Part shown: in pieces, positions 5,969-7,066 of the stretch | Position numbering within the stretch: position 1 is the first letter of the stretch | Layout: each line of letters begins with the position of its first letter | Assembly (NCBI GenBank): GCA_030670425.1 | Contig: DAOVBS010000026.1 | Location: 1-7,066 of the forward strand | Length of the DNA stretch: 7,066 nucleotides | Direction: 5' to 3' | Origin: Chloroflexota bacterium | Lineage (GTDB): Bacteria; Chloroflexota; Dehalococcoidia; GIF9; AB-539-J10 | Notes under the pieces: generated by a model | The model's database searches: none | What the model saw: only the letters and a program-made list of their open reading frames with translations | What the model was told of the DNA's origin: nothing | Position numbers and translations under genes: made by a program

Positions 5969-5973
5969 TGGTT

Positions 5974-6306
5974 TCAGCCGCCGATGATCTTGTCCGCAGC
6001 GCCGCAGAACCTCTGCCATTCGTTCAATTTCTCTGTCAGGATGTCGCGGCCCTTCTCGGTGAGCCGATAGCATCGTCGCCTCTGCCTTTGAGCCACCTGT
6101 TGCCATGAACTCAGGACTAATCCTTCCCTCTCCAGCCGACGCAGAGCAGAGTAAACGGTACTTCCCGTCAGCCTGAAATATCCGCTGCTCCTGCTCTCCA
6201 GTTCCTTGGCGATCTGGTATCCGTGCACGGGCAACTCACTAATGATGAACAACATCAGAGGCTCCACCACCCCTCTCAGTAGCTGATGCAGATACGACCG
6301 ATACAT
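5974..6306 (-). CDS. PadR family transcriptional regulator
   Basis: A 110-residue DNA-binding repressor of the short PadR class (winged helix-turn-helix, PF03551), which usually acts as a dimer and responds to small molecules or stress. The fold reads in order: a LLRGVVEPLMLFIISELPVHGYQIAKELE helix region (shown in pieces: LLRGVVEPLML, HGYQIAKELE), the recognition part with LTGSTVYSALRRLEREGLV, the wing with RQRRRCYRLTEKGR, and a C-terminal helix ILTEKLNEWQRF that would serve dimerisation. The long C-terminal domain of larger PadR proteins is absent. ATG at 6306 is chosen; GTG directly before it (6309) would add one residue, and a stop at 6315 blocks anything longer. No real Shine-Dalgarno is seen, and the promoter lies so close that the mRNA should be almost leaderless. 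It is divergent from the HtrA-like gene, which makes that gene and itself the natural candidates for control. The ligand cannot be told. Confidence 0.93.
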   Translation of the reverse strand: MYRSYLHQLLRGVVEPLMLFIISELPVHGYQIAKELESRSSGYFRLTGSTVYSALRRLEREGLVLSSWQQVAQRQRRRCYRLTEKGRDILTEKLNEWQRFCGAADKIIGG

Positions 6307-6323
6307 CACCCATCAATTGTATC
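6300..6323. promoter_or_regulatory. candidate PadR operator (inverted repeat)
   Basis: GATACA (6300-6305) and TGTATC (6318-6323) form a perfect six-base inverted repeat with a 12-base centre. One half overlaps the padR -10 box and the other its first codons, so a bound dimer would block initiation. A further GATAC occurs nine bases away at 6291-6295 in the same direction as the first half. PadR proteins commonly repress themselves through dyads built on ATGT/ACAT-like halves; the half-site orientation here differs from the classic ATGT-N8-ACAT, so the assignment is inference. Confidence 0.4.
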
Positions 6324-6344
6324 ATCTGGAGCGCCTTGAGTCAC
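6316..6344 (-). promoter_or_regulatory. padR promoter
   Basis: Read on the minus strand, GTGACT (complement of 6339-6344, four of six to TTGACA) and TACAAT (complement of 6316-6321, five of six to TATAAT) are 17 bases apart. Transcription should start near 6309, at or within a few bases of the GTG/ATG start codons. Confidence 0.55.
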
Positions 6345-6406
6345 TTCACTGTACCCGTTCACTCACCTAGGAAACTCCACGCCAAGTTTCGCCACGCAGA
6401 TTGCGA

Positions 6407-6415
6407 TGCTATAAT
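6407..6415 (+). promoter_or_regulatory. extended -10 promoter of the HtrA-like gene
   Basis: TGCTATAAT matches the extended -10 consensus TGnTATAAT exactly. No good -35 hexamer lies 16-18 bases upstream (TTTCGC at 6387 matches poorly), which is usual for extended -10 promoters. Transcription would start near 6422, giving a leader of about 9 bases that just contains the GAGG (6423-6426) lying four bases before ATG 6431. Confidence 0.6.
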
Positions 6416-6430
6416 TAGCCCTGAGGCAAG

Positions 6431-7066
6431 ATGCTGAACAAGATTCAACGCATCCTTATTGTGCTGATCGTGGCAAGCCTGATGGTGGGCGCTTGCGCGT
6501 GTTCCACGCTCATTCCACAGCCGGCCACTCCACCCACTCCACCTCCATCCCAACCTACTAGCCAGAGTGAGTACACCGACCCCGATTGGACGTTCCCATC
6601 GGGGAACAGCCAGTCACCTCAGCCATTGCCTGACATCGCCCGGGTCGTTAATGAGGTAATGCCTTCAGTGGTGTCCGTCATGACGGAGATGGTGGCCTAT
6701 GATATCTTCAACCAGGAGTACACGCAGTCGGCGGCGGGCTCCGGCGTAATCATCGACAGCGAAGGATACATCATCACCAACAACCACGTTGTCCAGAATG
6801 CTAAAGAGGTACAGGTGGAACTACTCGATGGCAGCGCTTTCCCCGCCACTATAGTAGGTTCCGATGCTTTGACCGATCTGGCAGTAATCAAGGTGACTGA
6901 GGAGGCAGGCTTGCCCTACGCGACTCTAGGCGATTCGCCACAACTGGCCGTGGGCGAGTGGGTGGTAGCCATAGGAAATGCACTGGGAGAGGGCATATCG
7001 GCAAGCCAAGGAATAGTCAGCCGCCTGGATGTATCAGTCAGCGTCAGGGGAAATACGCTGCGCGAC
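6431..7066 (+). CDS. HtrA/DegP-like trypsin-fold serine protease, lipoprotein, 3'-partial
   Basis: An extracytoplasmic quality-control protease that degrades or refolds damaged exported proteins. The 212 visible residues begin with a lipoprotein signal: basic start (Lys4, Arg7), hydrophobic 8-18 and lipobox VGAC with Cys22. A Pro/Thr/Ser/Gln-rich linker (about 27-66) tethers the domain to the membrane. The protease domain starts near PDIARVVNEVMPSVVSV, with the AAGSGVIIDSEGYIITNNHV strand carrying catalytic His119, and LTDLAVIKV carrying catalytic Asp149; their spacing of 30 residues equals that in E. coli DegP. VGEWVVAIGNALGEG and the QGIVSRL segment follow as expected. The catalytic Ser (GNSGGP motif) and any PDZ domains lie beyond the window, so whether it has zero, one or two PDZ domains is unknown. 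It is transcribed away from the PadR gene, from an extended -10 promoter about 9 bases ahead of the leader's end, with TGAGG four bases before the ATG. Confidence 0.93.
   Translation, partial: MLNKIQRILIVLIVASLMVGACACSTLIPQPATPPTPPPSQPTSQSEYTDPDWTFPSGNSQSPQPLPDIARVVNEVMPSVVSVMTEMVAYDIFNQEYTQSAAGSGVIIDSEGYIITNNHVVQNAKEVQVELLDGSAFPATIVGSDALTDLAVIKVTEEAGLPYATLGDSPQLAVGEWVVAIGNALGEGISASQGIVSRLDVSVSVRGNTLRD

Larger units (their letters stand above)
5659..5973. other. non-coding spacer between tRNA-Lys and the PadR gene
   Basis: I see no convincing gene here. Open frames on either strand either run through the tRNA or lack a binding site and family resemblance. The spacer holds a bulged stem-loop (5764-5800), a smaller hairpin (5822-5836), and two copies of a spaced pair of 8-base words (5680-5711 and 5816-5842). 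It should carry the 3' ends of two converging transcripts, the tRNA unit from the left and PadR from the right, yet no U-tract terminator is evident. Confidence 0.6.

Noticed and set aside
6359..6553. Minus-strand frame across the htrA 5' end
   Set aside because: It overlaps the promoter and signal-peptide region of the HtrA-like gene and has no family resemblance.
1..7066. Search for CRISPR arrays, insertion sequences, integrase genes and tandem repeats
   Set aside because: No regularly spaced repeats, no transposase or recombinase motifs and no terminal inverted repeats were seen; the tRNA 3' end is not duplicated inside the window.

Overview
The window reads as a piece of a bacterial chromosome, probably an uncultured lineage. 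Base composition is moderately GC-rich (mid-50s percent by eye). A UPF0182-family giant membrane protein, lipoprotein-type secreted cyclophilin and HtrA proteins with proline-rich linkers, and a short PadR regulator together suggest Chloroflexota (perhaps Dehalococcoidia-like). UPF0182 proteins also occur in Actinobacteria, Cyanobacteria and Clostridia, so this placement is an inference of moderate to low confidence. Nothing marks the window as phage or plasmid, and I see no transposase, integrase or CRISPR array.

Layout. Positions 1-1227 (+) hold a nearly complete FabF-type 3-oxoacyl-ACP synthase cut at its 5' end by the window edge. After a 241-base spacer, 1469-4231 (+) encodes a 920-residue UPF0182 protein with seven membrane segments and a very large extracytoplasmic part; its best start is a TTG behind a strong ribosome binding site. 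A 124-base gap leads to a 187-residue exported cyclophilin-type peptidyl-prolyl isomerase (4356-4919, +). Positions 4920-5284 are mostly non-coding, with a perfect 14-base palindrome, a strong Shine-Dalgarno next to overlapping ATG-TGA and GTG starts, and a perfect-consensus sigma70 promoter. That promoter leads almost directly into a small unrecognised protein (5285-5572, +), followed 10 bases later by a tRNA-Lys(TTT) gene (5583-5658, +). Positions 5659-5973 carry no convincing gene but do carry a stable stem-loop and a pair of spaced direct repeats.

The right end is a divergent pair: a short PadR-family repressor (5974-6306, -) and the 5' part of an HtrA/DegP-like serine protease lipoprotein (6431-7066, +, running off the window). 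Their 124-base intergenic region has a recognisable promoter for each direction, plus an inverted repeat overlapping the PadR -10 box and start codon that could be its own operator.

How the genes relate. FabF (lipid synthesis) is unrelated in function to its neighbours as far as this window shows. The cyclophilin and HtrA both act outside the cytoplasmic membrane on protein folding and quality control, but they are separate transcription units here. A recurring feature of the right half is very short predicted 5' leaders: the small ORF at 5285, padR and htrA all have -10 boxes that put the transcription start roughly 0-10 bases before the start codon. I do not see a clearly new multi-gene system; the most testable novelties are the tRNA-linked orphan protein with its consensus promoter, the PadR/HtrA switch region, and the structured spacer after the tRNA.
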